The translations under genes were made by a program, and so were the position numbers. Below are positions 15,215-24,149 of a DNA stretch of 36,732 nt, piece after piece (the first letter of the stretch is position 1; each line of letters begins with the position of its first letter). The notes beneath the pieces were generated by a model. It had not been told where the DNA came from. It saw only the letters and a list, made by a program, of their open reading frames with translations, and ran no database searches. The stretch is from JAXHUA01 sp034189695 (GTDB lineage Bacteria > Chloroflexota > Dehalococcoidia > E44-bin15). The DNA lies in assembly GCA_034189695.1 (NCBI GenBank), contig JAXHUA010000184.1, forward strand, positions 1 to 36,732. The letters are read 5' to 3'.

Positions 15215-15975
15215 GGGGCCGTTCATGCCCCTCACTTCGCTCGGGACAAGGTTCGACAGGCTCACCACGAACGGCTGGGGAGCGGCTGACAACGAACGGC
15301 TGGGGTGTCGATGACCACGGGCGCCGCGGCGAGCACGAAGAACCCTCTCCCTTGTGGGGAGAGGGACAGGCCTGCCCTGAGCGAAGGCAAATGGTGAGCG
15401 TGAAACGCGTGCGCCCGGGGCCGTTCATGCCCCTCACTTCGCTCGGGACAAGGTTCGACAGGCTCACCACGAACGGCTGGGGAGCGGCTGACAACGAACG
15501 GCTGGGGTGTCGATGACCACGGGCGCCGCGGCGAGCACGAAGAACCCTCTCCCTTGTGGGGAGAGGGACAGGCCTCCCCTGAGCGAAGGCAAATGGTGAG
15601 CGTGAAACGCGTGCGCCCGGGGCCGTTCATGCCCCTCACTTCGCTCGGGACAAGGTTCGACAGGCTCACCACAAACGGCTGGGGAGCGGCTGACAACGAA
15701 CGGCTGGGGTGTCGATGACCACGGGCGCCGCGGCGAGCACGAAGAACCCTCTCCCTTGATGCGAGAGGGAAAGGGCCCGCCCTGAGCGAAGGCAAATGGT
15801 GAGCGTGAAACGCGTGCGCCCGGGGCCGTTCCTGCCCCTCACTGCGCTCGGGACATGGTTCGACAGGCTCACCACGAACGGCTGGTTGGTGACCGTTCGC
15901 CTTGTCTCCGTAGGCGACTCGCCTATGGCGAGAGCCCTTCGGTAGACTCAGGACAGGCTTGTCGAAGGGTGGACG
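15215..15975. repeat. 202-bp tandem repeat array with mosaic palindromic core
   Basis: Three full units and one partial unit start near 15215, 15417, 15619 and 15822, a spacing of 202, 202 and 203 bases. Units 1 and 2 are nearly identical; unit 3 is degenerate at the CCCTCTCCC...GGGAGAGGG hairpin. Each contains GCTCACCACGAACGGCTGG, and the same core recurs near 22990 and 24250-24590. The partial unit ends near 15885 and is followed by related GGCTTGTCGAAGG palindromic pieces. Several frames are open across it, but they are repeat artefacts, not genes. Confidence 0.9.
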
Positions 15976-16029
15976 GTGGAACAGGCGTGGGTGAGGCAAC
16001 CCCGGTGTGGTGGCATACCCCCCCCTGGC

Positions 16030-16842
16030 TCAGCGCCAATGGACCACGATGGACTCGCGCTGGAACAGGCCGATGGCCACCCGCAGCACGAGGACGTCGA
16101 TTGCCGCCACCGCGAGCGCGAGGAGTCCCGTCAGCAGGGGCGTGAACCACACCAGTCCGGTGACCTGCACGGCAATGAGTATGAGGACAGGGAGCACGAT
16201 GACCAGAGCGATGTTCTGGGCGCTGCTGGCGTCCTTGGCCCGTGAGGACCCGACGATCCCCAGCAGGAAGCCCAGAAGAGCTATGGTGGGGTTCAGAAGA
16301 AACAGAGAGAGATACCACGAGGGGGTCGTCACCCATCTGAGCAGGTGCCCCCACCCGAGGCCAACGACGCCGAGGAGGACCAGGCCGCCGCACACCCAGG
16401 TGACGAGAACGGCCGGCAGCGCCCCCGAGAGCGCTTTGCCCAGCAGAAGCTCCCACGTACGCACCGGAGTGGCCAGCAGCGGCTCCAGGCTGCGGGACAG
16501 CTTCTCCTCAACGATGCTGAACGAGGCGAAGCTCATGGCAATCATGGTGGGAATGAGAAGGAGATAGAGGCCAAGCTGGCTGAGCAGCAGCACCTGGAAC
16601 TGCTCGACGACCGGCAGCGCGGCCACCGACGGGAACGCTGATTTGAGTTTTGCCAGGCTGGCGATGAAAACGGCCACGCCGGTGGCACCCTCCCCCCCGA
16701 ACTCGACGATGAGCCAGATCACCAGCATTACCTGCCCGACGATGAGGACCGGAAGCAGGGTGACGAACAGGGCCCTGTTCGGGTCGGTGAGTATCACCGT
16801 CCACTCCTTGCGAAGCACGTTCTGGATGCGCCTACGACTCAT
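16030..16842 (-). CDS. ABC-2 type export permease
   Basis: Encodes 270 residues with six predicted membrane helices and a large loop between the first two (EFGGEGATGVAVFIASLAKLKSAFP). The cytoplasmic segment MSFASFSIVEEKLSRSLEPLLATPV is the coupling motif of ABC-2 permeases such as NatB, DrrB and YhfE-like proteins. It should pair with the ATPase encoded just upstream, whose end it overlaps by 11 bases. The ATG has GAGGAGG directly before it. Substrate cannot be read; drug, lipid or sodium export are known for this class. The 3' end is followed by the tandem repeat array. Confidence 0.88.
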   Translation of the reverse strand: MSRRRIQNVLRKEWTVILTDPNRALFVTLLPVLIVGQVMLVIWLIVEFGGEGATGVAVFIASLAKLKSAFPSVAALPVVEQFQVLLLSQLGLYLLLIPTMIAMSFASFSIVEEKLSRSLEPLLATPVRTWELLLGKALSGALPAVLVTWVCGGLVLLGVVGLGWGHLLRWVTTPSWYLSLFLLNPTIALLGFLLGIVGSSRAKDASSAQNIALVIVLPVLILIAVQVTGLVWFTPLLTGLLALAVAAIDVLVLRVAIGLFQRESIVVHWR

Positions 16843-17755
16843 TGGCCTCCTCTTCTCTGACAAGGCTGAGATAGACCTCCTCCAGTGAGTGGCGCTCCTC
16901 TGATACCGCCATCACCCTTCCCCCTGCCTCCACTATGCACCTGACCAGTTCCGGGCGGTTCCTGTCCGGGTCGGCGAGATCGACTATGAGCCGGTTGCCG
17001 TCGTGGTCGAGCGCCTGAACGAAACTGAGGCTTCTGACGGCCTCCACTACGTTGCCGGGCACTTCCTCGAGCTGCACCGTGACCTGGCGTCGGAAGAGCC
17101 GCCGTCGCAGCATCTCCGGTGTGTCGATGGCCAGCAGATGGGTGCGGATAACGGCGATACGCCGGCACAGCAACTCGGCCTCCTCGAGGTTGTGGGTCGA
17201 CAGGAAGATGGTGCGCCCCGCCCGACCCAGCTCGCCGATCATGTCTCTCACCTCCTGTGCGGCCTCGGGGTCAAGCCCGGCCGTGGGCTCATCCAGGAAG
17301 AGGACCTTCGGCTCATGCAGCAGGGCTCTGGCAAGGGCCAGCTTCTGCTTCATGCCCTTGGAGAACGTGCCCACTTTGTCGAACCGGCGCTCCCACAGGT
17401 CCATCAACTGGAGGTATTTCGGGACCTGTGCTCTGGCGTCGATCCCCGAATAGAAGCCGGCATAGTAGTCGAGGTTTCTCTGGGCGCTTAGACGGTCGTA
17501 GAACCCCGGCGATTCAGTAAGGAGGCCTATGAGCTCGTGCACGCTCTCCGGCCGCTGGTCGGGCCGCAGCCCTGACACGAGCGCGTGACCGGCCGTGGGC
17601 GCGATGATGCCGGCGAGCATGCGGATGGTGGTGGTCTTGCCAGCGCCGTTGGGGCCGAGGAAGCCCAGCACCTCCCCCTCGTCCACGTGGAGGCTGAGGT
17701 CATCTACCGCGGTGAGCTGACCGAAACGCTTGGTCAAGCCGCTGGCTTCGATCAT
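16832..17755 (-). CDS. ABC transporter ATP-binding protein (NatA/DrrA type)
   Basis: Encodes 307 residues. GPNGAGKTTTIRML is Walker A, FSKGMKQKLALARAL the signature motif and KVLFLDEPTAGLDP Walker B, with the switch His in STHNLEEAE. About 85 residues at the C-terminus form the regulatory extension typical of exporters. ATG 17755 was chosen because AAGGG lies eight bases upstream; the ATG two codons earlier has the site too close. The frame is open for another 90 codons upstream without family similarity. It is transcribed with the ABC-2 permease, from a promoter at 17887-17916, divergent from the TetR gene. Confidence 0.93.
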   Translation of the reverse strand: MIEASGLTKRFGQLTAVDDLSLHVDEGEVLGFLGPNGAGKTTTIRMLAGIIAPTAGHALVSGLRPDQRPESVHELIGLLTESPGFYDRLSAQRNLDYYAGFYSGIDARAQVPKYLQLMDLWERRFDKVGTFSKGMKQKLALARALLHEPKVLFLDEPTAGLDPEAAQEVRDMIGELGRAGRTIFLSTHNLEEAELLCRRIAVIRTHLLAIDTPEMLRRRLFRRQVTVQLEEVPGNVVEAVRSLSFVQALDHDGNRLIVDLADPDRNRPELVRCIVEAGGRVMAVSEERHSLEEVYLSLVREEEANES

Positions 17756-17886
17756 CGCCATAGCCCTTACGTTGTCTCGGAGGAGCGTCGTCGCTTCGGA
17801 ACGCGAACCAACAGCATGGACCAGACCTGTGGGGCGGGTGCCAGTTACGTCCCTGCCCTGCATCCGGCCCCGCTGTCGTGTGGCCA

Positions 17887-17916
17887 ATAATAGCACCCGC
17901 CGCGAGCCCGTGGCAA
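17887..17916 (-). promoter_or_regulatory. Promoter of the minus-strand ABC unit
   Basis: On the minus strand TTGCCA (17911-17916) and TATTAT (17887-17892) lie 18 bases apart, each one base off consensus. The leader to the ATPase start is about 125 bases. The TetR-type palindrome lies about 95 bases upstream of its -35, so direct control of this promoter by that site is less certain than of the tetR promoter. Confidence 0.55.
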
Positions 17917-17976
17917 CATGCCCGTCACCGACCGCCGCACTCCGTGAAGCACGGGGCCCGAGCCTCCCAGAGCGTA

Positions 17977-18028
17977 TTGACAAAGAGCATCCAGAGGTGT
18001 AGCATGGAAATGAATGAACGTTCATTCA
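17977..18028 (+). promoter_or_regulatory. tetR promoter with perfect 18-bp palindromic operator
   Basis: TTGACA (17977-17982) and TAGCAT (18000-18005) are 17 bases apart. The perfect palindrome TGAATGAACGTTCATTCA occupies 18011-18028, covering the expected start of transcription and lying 25 bases before the tetR start. Position and symmetry are those of a TetR-type autoregulatory operator. Confidence 0.8.
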
Positions 18029-18052
18029 CTAGAACCTTACGTGAGGAGACCG

Positions 18053-18679
18053 ATGGCGCCAACGAGACGGGAGAGGAAGGAAAGGGTCACCAGGGAGAGG
18101 AAACGGCAGATCCTGGACGCGGCGCTGGCGGTCTTCTCAGACAAGGGGTATGCCGAGGCCACCGTTCCGGACATTGCGGAGGTGGCGGGTGTTGCGGTGG
18201 GCAGCATATACAACTACTACGAGAGCAAGCGCGACCTGCTGGTGTCGGTGATAGAGAGCGAGATCGGCGCTGCTGTGGTGGGCGCCATGCCGCCGCATCT
18301 GCTGGAGGCTGGGGACTATGCGGCCACCGTGGAGTTCCTCATACGAGACCGCCTGGACGTGGCGTTCGAGGGGGCCAACCGGTTGTTGCCGCTCATGGCG
18401 GAGATACAGCGCGACGCGGAGCTGCGCCGGCTGTACACCATGCAGGTAGTGGCGCCGGGTGCCGGCTTCGTGAAGGAGCATCTGCGAATCGGGACAGCCC
18501 ACGATGTCTTCCGGGAGATGAACACGGAGGTGGTGGCGCGGGTTCTCATCGCCATCTTCATAGGCCTGACCATTCTCTACAGGCTTGAAGGTGAGGAGGG
18601 GCCGCTTGGTCGGGTATCGCGTTCTCAACTGGCCGACGAAGTGGCCAGCCTGATACTGGAGGGGATTCGAGGCAGGTGA
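18053..18679 (+). CDS. TetR-family transcriptional repressor
   Basis: Encodes 208 residues. The N-terminal DNA-binding domain is clear: RKRQILDAALAVFSDKGYAEATVPDIAEVAGVAVGSIYNYYESKRDLL. The remainder is the all-helical ligand-binding and dimerisation domain, which differs from known subfamilies to the eye, so the inducer is unknown. The ATG at 18053 follows GAGGAG; an in-frame ATG at 18014 lies inside the operator palindrome and is rejected. It is the first gene of an operon with an ABC ATPase and two permeases and is divergent from another ABC pair. A repressor of exporters that is released by a toxic or lipid-like substrate is the usual logic. Confidence 0.93.
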   Translation: MAPTRRERKERVTRERKRQILDAALAVFSDKGYAEATVPDIAEVAGVAVGSIYNYYESKRDLLVSVIESEIGAAVVGAMPPHLLEAGDYAATVEFLIRDRLDVAFEGANRLLPLMAEIQRDAELRRLYTMQVVAPGAGFVKEHLRIGTAHDVFREMNTEVVARVLIAIFIGLTILYRLEGEEGPLGRVSRSQLADEVASLILEGIRGR

Positions 18680-18715
18680 ACTCAAACGACCGGGGCAGAC
18701 TGGAGTAGGAAGGCT

Positions 18716-19702
18716 ATGGATGCAGTGAACGGTCGGGAACTGTCCCACAGCATAGTGGTGGACGGGGTGTCCAGGAGCTTCGGCAAGTATCTGGCGCTTC
18801 AGGATGTCTCCATGGAGATGAAGGAGGGCGAGGCGTTTGGCCTCCTCGGGCCGAACGGAGCGGGCAAAACGACGTTGCTGAACATCCTGTGTGGTCTGTC
18901 CGTGCCCACGGAGGGCAAGGTAACGTTCTTCGGAATGACGTACAGGGACCAGCACGACGACATCCGCAGGCTGCTGGGCTACGTCGCCCAGGAGACGGCT
19001 CTCTACGACCACCTCACGGCCGAGGAGAACCTGATGTTCCACGCTCGATTCTACGGCGTTCCGTCCACCGAGAGGAAAAGCAGGGTCGAGAAGGCCCTTG
19101 AGCTGGCGCAGCTTCAGGACCGCCGCAAATCGAAGGTGAAGACCTTCTCTGGAGGCATGAGGCGGAGACTGGCGATCGTCCGCGCCCTGATCCACGACCC
19201 GAGGGTGCTGATGCTGGACGAACCCTCTCTCGGCATCGACGTGCAGAGCAGGATGGAGATATGGGACAGGATCAGGGAGATGAGGGGAGAGAAGACGGTC
19301 ATAGTGACGACCAACTACATGGAGGAGGCCGATTACCTGTGTGACCGGGTGGCCATCCTCGATGAGGGGCGTGTGGTGGCCCTGGACAGTCCGGAAGCGC
19401 TCAAGAAGGCCCATCTCGGGGAGGTCGTTGAGCTCAGCCTGCAGGACCCACCACGGGCGTTCCTTGACGGCCTGGGACAGCTCTTCGCCGGGGTCGCCGA
19501 GAGCCAGACGGTCGAGGAGCTCCCCGAGAAGGGTCCCGGCTGGGTCAAGCTGAGCCTGCGCGTTCGTGACGCCAGCTCGAAGCTCGGCGCAATCGTAGAC
19601 ACAACGCGAGGCAACGGCGTTGATTTCAGAGAGGTAAACGTCCGCGCGCCCTCGCTCAACGACGTGTTCATTGAGATGACAGGGAAGCGCCTGAGGCACT
19701 GA
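18716..19702 (+). CDS. ABC transporter ATP-binding protein
   Basis: Encodes 328 residues. GPNGAGKTTLLNILCG is Walker A, FSGGMRRRLAIVRAL the signature, and RVLMLDEPSLGIDVQSR Walker B; the usual switch His is replaced in VTTNYMEEADYLCDR by Asn, a change found in several exporter ATPases of this class. A C-terminal extension of ~100 residues follows. It is downstream of tetR by 36 bases and 9 bases before the first permease. One ATPase probably serves both permeases as a 2:1:1 complex. Substrate unknown. Confidence 0.92.
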   Translation: MDAVNGRELSHSIVVDGVSRSFGKYLALQDVSMEMKEGEAFGLLGPNGAGKTTLLNILCGLSVPTEGKVTFFGMTYRDQHDDIRRLLGYVAQETALYDHLTAEENLMFHARFYGVPSTERKSRVEKALELAQLQDRRKSKVKTFSGGMRRRLAIVRALIHDPRVLMLDEPSLGIDVQSRMEIWDRIREMRGEKTVIVTTNYMEEADYLCDRVAILDEGRVVALDSPEALKKAHLGEVVELSLQDPPRAFLDGLGQLFAGVAESQTVEELPEKGPGWVKLSLRVRDASSKLGAIVDTTRGNGVDFREVNVRAPSLNDVFIEMTGKRLRH

Positions 19703-19711
19703 AGGAGACGC

Positions 19712-20830
19712 ATGGAGACCATCAGGGCGGCGTTTGCACTCGCGCGCAAGGACCTCGTATCGTGGTTCAGGACGCCCATCCACGTGCTGCTCAGCTTCGC
19801 GCCGATTCTGGTCATCATGCTTCTCCTCGGCATCTTCTACGCTGGGGCCGAGACAATGCCGGTGGCGGTGGTGATGGAGGCACCCGACGACCCGGTGTCG
19901 CGGCAGTTTGTGGACACGGTGAAGGACATGCGCACTGCTCACTTCCCGTGGTTCGACGTGGTGACCGAGGATGCGGAGGAGGCTGAGGAGCTTTTCGAAG
20001 CAAGCCGGGTTCTGGGCGTCATCGAGGTCCCTGACCTGAGCTCGGGGCTTCAGGCAGGCCAGGACGCGGTGGTAAGGCTGCGCATAGCCAACCTCAACGA
20101 TGACATAACGAAGAACTTCCGGCAGCGGGTCCAGGAGGCCTGCCTCGCCTTCAATGAGAGAGTGCAGGTCCAGTCAAGCGTTCGGGTCTATCCTGCTGCA
20201 CAGGCGGACTTCGACACCTTCCTGCCGGCCGACCTCCCGGCACTGGCCTTCTTCGGCGCCGGGCTCGTCGCCCTGGCCATCGTCATGGGAAGCATAAACA
20301 ACGCCGCGACGCTGGTGGCCCGTGAGTTCGAGGAGAAGACCTACAAGGAGCTGGTGCTCGCGCCGAGCACCCTGAGCATCGTCCTGGGCAAGTGGGGGTC
20401 GGCCCTGGTGCAGACCTTCATCTCCGTCGCACTGGTATGGGGACTGGCAACGGTGTTCTGCCAGTTCATCCCCCAGGGGGGCCTGCTGCCGCTCCTGCTG
20501 CTGGTGCTTGTCGGGGTGGTGGCCTTCGCCGGCCTGGGGACGCTGCTGGGGATCTACTTCAAGCAGGTGGTCCCCGCAGCCATAGCCGGCATGGTGTTTG
20601 CGATTATCGGCTGGTGGTTCGGCGGCATGATATGGGCCGACGTGTGGCCGGGCGCCCTTCAGGGCCTGATAGCGGCCCTGCCGACCACCTACCTTATCCG
20701 GGCGTTCACCAGAGCCGGCCTGCTGGGCCTGTACACCACGTACTGGCTGGACATCGGCGTCCTGGTGCTGTTCGGGGCCATCATGGGCGTGCTGGCGTAC
20801 GTGCTACTGAAAAGGAAGATCGCGGTGTGA
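19712..20830 (+). CDS. ABC-2 permease with large extracytoplasmic domain (first subunit)
   Basis: Encodes 372 residues. One N-terminal membrane helix (IHVLLSFAPILVIMLLLGIFYAG) is followed by an extracytoplasmic domain of about 150 residues, then five membrane helices beginning with LPALAFFGAGLVALAIVMGS. AREFEEKTYKELVLAPSTLSIVLGKWG is the coupling helix that contacts the ATPase. This is the YhiH/YbhS-like ABC-2 layout found in exporters for drugs, polymers or lipids. It overlaps or adjoins the second permease at its stop (GTGTGA). The start ATG lies nine bases after the preceding stop with GGAG before it. Confidence 0.9.
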   Translation: METIRAAFALARKDLVSWFRTPIHVLLSFAPILVIMLLLGIFYAGAETMPVAVVMEAPDDPVSRQFVDTVKDMRTAHFPWFDVVTEDAEEAEELFEASRVLGVIEVPDLSSGLQAGQDAVVRLRIANLNDDITKNFRQRVQEACLAFNERVQVQSSVRVYPAAQADFDTFLPADLPALAFFGAGLVALAIVMGSINNAATLVAREFEEKTYKELVLAPSTLSIVLGKWGSALVQTFISVALVWGLATVFCQFIPQGGLLPLLLLVLVGVVAFAGLGTLLGIYFKQVVPAAIAGMVFAIIGWWFGGMIWADVWPGALQGLIAALPTTYLIRAFTRAGLLGLYTTYWLDIGVLVLFGAIMGVLAYVLLKRKIAV

Positions 20831-21996
20831 CAATGTTGCAGCAGGTCTATGCCGAGTTCGTCAAGAAGTTCACACTGTGGCGCAGGCGCCCCATCTGGTT
20901 GATAATCGGCGTCGTCGCGCCCATCGGACTGAGCATCTTCGTCATCGCCGCGTTTGCCTCAGCGAGCGCTCTGCCGGTGTGGGGAATCGGCCTGGTAGAC
21001 GAGGACGACACCGCGGAGTCCGTCGCTCTTCGAGAGGCGATCGTGGCTCAGGAGGGCACATTCCCCTACTACGGAGCGGTGGCCGAAGACCGCGAGGAGG
21101 CGGAACGGCTGTTCAGCAGGGGTGAAGTGTACATGATGGTGGTCATTCCCGAAGGATTCGGGGACAGCCTCAGGGCTGGGACTCCGAAGCCGGTGCAGGC
21201 GGTCATCTCCAATGCTCATGCCGACCTGACGAAGAACCTGCGACTCGGGCTGGACGCCAGGCTCTACCTCTACTATGAGGAGTACATGCTTCCCGCGACG
21301 GACGTCCCCGGGGTTGTCTACGACTACACGCTGACGTATCCGGTGGAGATACCCCGGACGGGGTACATGGCCGTTGGCGTGCTGGTGCTCACCATCATAC
21401 TGACGTGCATGATGTATGGCGGCCTGTTCGCGGCACTGGAGCATGAGGAGAAGACAGCCCCGGAGATAGAGATGCCACCGCGCGGCGGTGTCGCCAGCAT
21501 GGTTGGGTCCGTGCTCGCCGTCGTGGCGGAGATGTTCATCGTCCTGGTCGTGGTTGGTGTCATCAACGGGCTACTGTGGCACCTTCAGATGCCATCCCCC
21601 GCTGCCGCGGCGTACAGCCTCATCGCCGCCGTCCTGCTGGGCGTCACGTTCGCGCTACTGGGGTATGGCCTGGGCAACAAGGCGAAGGACGTTCGCCTGG
21701 TCCTCGGTCCAACCATGATCACGGTGCTTGGTCTGTGGCTTCTGGCCGGGGGGATCAATCCGATAGAGGCCATGGCGGGTACGGAGTACCTGGGGTTGCT
21801 TCCAACCGCCGCAGCGGTGCGCATAATGGCCAACGGCATGGTCGGCCTCGAGACCATCTCAATGGGGGCCAATCTGGTCATAGTCTGTATCTGGGCCGCC
21901 GCAGTGGTGGCAACCGCGCTGCTTCTGAAGATGGGGATTCTCAGGCGCGCAAGGGCTCGTCTCCTGGCCCGGCTCGCTTCGCCTCGACGGGCATAG
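20827..21996 (+). CDS. ABC-2 permease with large extracytoplasmic domain (second subunit)
   Basis: Encodes up to 389 residues with the same layout as its neighbour: one helix (PIWLIIGVVAPIGLSIFVIAAF), a ~150-residue extracytoplasmic domain, and five helices from MAVGVLVLTIILTCMMYGGLF onward. LEHEEKTAPEIEMPPRGG corresponds to the coupling segment but is shorter. The GTG at 20827 overlaps the previous stop (GTGA) and has AAGGA at nine or ten bases; an ATG two codons later is an alternative. The pair probably forms a heterodimeric channel. The C-terminus ends in an arginine-rich tail (RRARARLLARLASPRR). Confidence 0.88.
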   Translation: MTMLQQVYAEFVKKFTLWRRRPIWLIIGVVAPIGLSIFVIAAFASASALPVWGIGLVDEDDTAESVALREAIVAQEGTFPYYGAVAEDREEAERLFSRGEVYMMVVIPEGFGDSLRAGTPKPVQAVISNAHADLTKNLRLGLDARLYLYYEEYMLPATDVPGVVYDYTLTYPVEIPRTGYMAVGVLVLTIILTCMMYGGLFAALEHEEKTAPEIEMPPRGGVASMVGSVLAVVAEMFIVLVVVGVINGLLWHLQMPSPAAAAYSLIAAVLLGVTFALLGYGLGNKAKDVRLVLGPTMITVLGLWLLAGGINPIEAMAGTEYLGLLPTAAAVRIMANGMVGLETISMGANLVIVCIWAAAVVATALLLKMGILRRARARLLARLASPRRA

Positions 21997-22088
21997 ACCT
22001 CGCATCCACGTTTGGCACCGCCGGTTGACGCTCCAAGACTGCCACCGCTATGCTTGTGGTACCAGGTCGACGTGATGGAGGACAGCGA

Positions 22089-22931
22089 GTGAAGATGGCC
22101 GCGGAATGCTATGAATGTCTCAAGGGCCTGACCCGCCAGGCGGCTGGGCTCTCGACGGACGACGAAGGGCTGCGGGAGCGGGCTCTCGCCAGGGCCCTCG
22201 CAATCGTGGAGAGCGACTTCTCTCAAGACGAGTTGTCCATAGGAATCGCCACCAAGGTTCACCAGGCGCTGAGAGACATCAGCGGCAACCTTGACCCCTA
22301 CCGCGCCATGAAGGACGAGGAGATGAGGATTGCCCGGGAGCTCTTTCGGGAGGTCGGGCCGGCATATGATACGCAGAGCCTCGAGGGATGCCTGGCGTTT
22401 GCGGTGCTGGGCAACGCCATCGACTTCTTCAGAAGCCTCGACAGCATCAGGGAGGACATGAGGGGTGTGGTCGAGTATGCCCGCGATGACTCCGCCGAGT
22501 TCGGGCGCAGGCTGCGCGATGTCGGCGATGTCCTCTTCCTGGCGGACAACGCCGGCGAGGTGTACTTCGACGTGCCTCTGGTCAAGCTGATTGGCAGGCA
22601 TGCAGTGGTGACCTACGTTGTCAAGGAGAGCCCGGTTCAGAATGACCTCACCCTTGACGACCTCAGACGAAGCGGGGTGTATGGCGAGTTCGACAGGGTG
22701 ATGACAACGGGCACGGCGACGCCCGGGGTGCTTCTCGAGCTTGCCTCCGAGGAGTTCAGAGGTGCGTTTGAGCGTGCCGGTCTGGTGGTGGCGAAAGGGA
22801 TGGGTTACTACGAGGCGCTGACCGAGTTGCCGGCTGAGGGAAGGGTCTTCCACCTGCTGAAGGCGAAGTGCAGGCCGGTCGCCGACTCGCTCGGTGTGCC
22901 GGTGGACAGCTATGTCGCCATTCTGCGCTGA
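22089..22931 (+). CDS. DUF89/ARMT1-family phosphatase-like protein
   Basis: Encodes 280 residues of the DUF89 family (PF01937), metal-dependent damage-control phosphatases of the human ARMT1/PANK4 group. The N-terminal CYECL with a following basic residue is the small cysteine motif of prokaryotic members; the central LADNAGEVYFDVPLV contains the conserved Asp-x-Asn-Ala-Gly-Glu metal and phosphate site; VVKESPVQNDLTLDD follows. Known members dephosphorylate damaged sugar phosphates or cofactor precursors. GTG 22089 with GGAGG seven bases upstream is the best start. It is monocistronic and followed by a mosaic repeat. Confidence 0.87.
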   Translation: MKMAAECYECLKGLTRQAAGLSTDDEGLRERALARALAIVESDFSQDELSIGIATKVHQALRDISGNLDPYRAMKDEEMRIARELFREVGPAYDTQSLEGCLAFAVLGNAIDFFRSLDSIREDMRGVVEYARDDSAEFGRRLRDVGDVLFLADNAGEVYFDVPLVKLIGRHAVVTYVVKESPVQNDLTLDDLRRSGVYGEFDRVMTTGTATPGVLLELASEEFRGAFERAGLVVAKGMGYYEALTELPAEGRVFHLLKAKCRPVADSLGVPVDSYVAILR

Positions 22932-22973
22932 GCCTGGACTGGGCGTGGGAATCGTGGAGCGCCTGCCTTGGGG

Positions 22974-23098
22974 GCCGTTCATGGTTCGACAGGCTCACCA
23001 CGAACGGCTGGGGTGCGGCTGACCGCAAACGGCTGGCACCTGACCGTTCGCCCTGAGCCCTTCGACAGGCTCAGGACAGGCTTGTCGAAGGGGTGAGG
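22974..23098. repeat. Dispersed mosaic palindromic repeat (copy 2)
   Basis: Contains the core CACCACGAACGGCTGG also present in the 15.2-15.9 kb array. CCCTTCGACA (23058-23067) and TGTCGAAGGG (23083-23092) form a perfect 10-bp inverted repeat. It fills the space between the DUF89 and DUF72 genes. Confidence 0.8.
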
Positions 23099-23153
23099 GT
23101 GAACGTGAGTGTGACGCGCCATGCCAGGATGGCGCTGCGATTGAGCGGACACG

Positions 23154-24047
23154 ATGGGCAATATTCTCGTTGGCACGTGCTCGTGGACTGACCCGACACT
23201 GCTGCAGAGCGGCCGGTTCTATCCTCAGACCGCACAGACCGCCGAGACACGCCTCAGGTACTATGCCAGCCAGTTCCCGCTGGTCGAGGTGGACAGCTCC
23301 TACTACGCCCTGCCCGCTGAGAAGACGGCCCGCCTGTGGGTGGAGCGGACGCCAGACGACTTCCTGTTCGACGTCAAGGCTTTCAGGCTCTTCACCCAGC
23401 ACCCGACGCCGCTTTCGGCGTTCCCCAGGGACATCCGCGAGGCCCTGCCGGACGCAGCGAGCAAGAAGGCCAACGTGTACCAGCGTGACGTGCCCGGGGA
23501 CCTTCTTGGCGAGCTGTGGGCCAGGTTTGAGGATGCACTTCTTCCCCTTGACAGCGCCGCGAAGCTGGGAGTGGTGCTGTTCCAGTTCCCGTCCTGGTTC
23601 CATGCTGGCAGCCGGCAGCGCGACTACATCCTGTCCTGCAAACAGCGGTTGCCCCAGTACCGCACCGCGGTGGAGTTCCGCAACAAAACGTGGCTGCGCC
23701 GGGACGACCGGCAGCGGACGCTTGACTTCCTGCGAGAGAACGGCCTGCCCTTCGTGTGCGTCGACGAGCCCCAGGGCTTCGAGTCGAGCGTTCCTCCTCT
23801 TGTCGAGGCTACGTCGGACATCTCGCTGGTCAGGTTCCACGGGAGGAATGCTGAGACGTGGGAGAAGAAAGGGCTCTCGCCGGCGCAGCGCTTCGACTAC
23901 CTGTACAGCGAAGACGAACTCACGCCCTGGGCGAGGGATATCAGGGAGCTGGCAGAGAGGTCGAGCCAGGTGCATGTGCTTTTTAACAACTGCCATTCCG
24001 ACAAGGCCGTGGTCAATGCGCGTCAGATCAGGCTGATGCTGGAGTGA
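23154..24047 (+). CDS. DUF72 (YecE-like) protein
   Basis: Encodes 297 residues of the DUF72 family (PF01904), a TIM-barrel of unknown role. Signature pieces are GTCSWTDPTLLQSGRFYP, FPLVEVDSSYYALP, RTPDDFLFDVKAF, LFQFPSWFH, AVEFRNKTWL, FVCVDEPQG, VRFHGRN and VLFNNCHSDKAVVNA. All the conserved blocks are present, so it is full-length and probably functional. The ATG at 23154 follows a weak ribosome-binding site. It stands alone between repeat-filled gaps. Proposed roles in the literature are diverse; none can be derived here. Confidence 0.93.
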   Translation: MGNILVGTCSWTDPTLLQSGRFYPQTAQTAETRLRYYASQFPLVEVDSSYYALPAEKTARLWVERTPDDFLFDVKAFRLFTQHPTPLSAFPRDIREALPDAASKKANVYQRDVPGDLLGELWARFEDALLPLDSAAKLGVVLFQFPSWFHAGSRQRDYILSCKQRLPQYRTAVEFRNKTWLRRDDRQRTLDFLRENGLPFVCVDEPQGFESSVPPLVEATSDISLVRFHGRNAETWEKKGLSPAQRFDYLYSEDELTPWARDIRELAERSSQVHVLFNNCHSDKAVVNARQIRLMLE

Positions 24048-24149
24048 CCACGCCCGGTGGCGTGCCGGCTGAGCCCCCCTCCCGCCAGGGGAGGGAGCAC
24101 TCTGTGCTGCTCCTGCGAACGCCGCATCTCACACGCGGCAGGAAGTGCG

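Noticed and set aside
15262..15999. 245-codon frame across the tandem array
   Set aside because: Its product is a repeat artefact (VSLSNL, GEPVEP, LSLPKG motifs) seen in all repeat copies.
18137..19942. 601-codon minus-strand frame across tetR and the ABC ATPase
   Set aside because: No family signal; a GC-rich antisense shadow of two well-supported genes.
21585..22982. 465-codon minus-strand frame over the permease and DUF89 genes
   Set aside because: Composition of a shadow frame; both plus-strand genes have diagnostic motifs and ribosome-binding sites.
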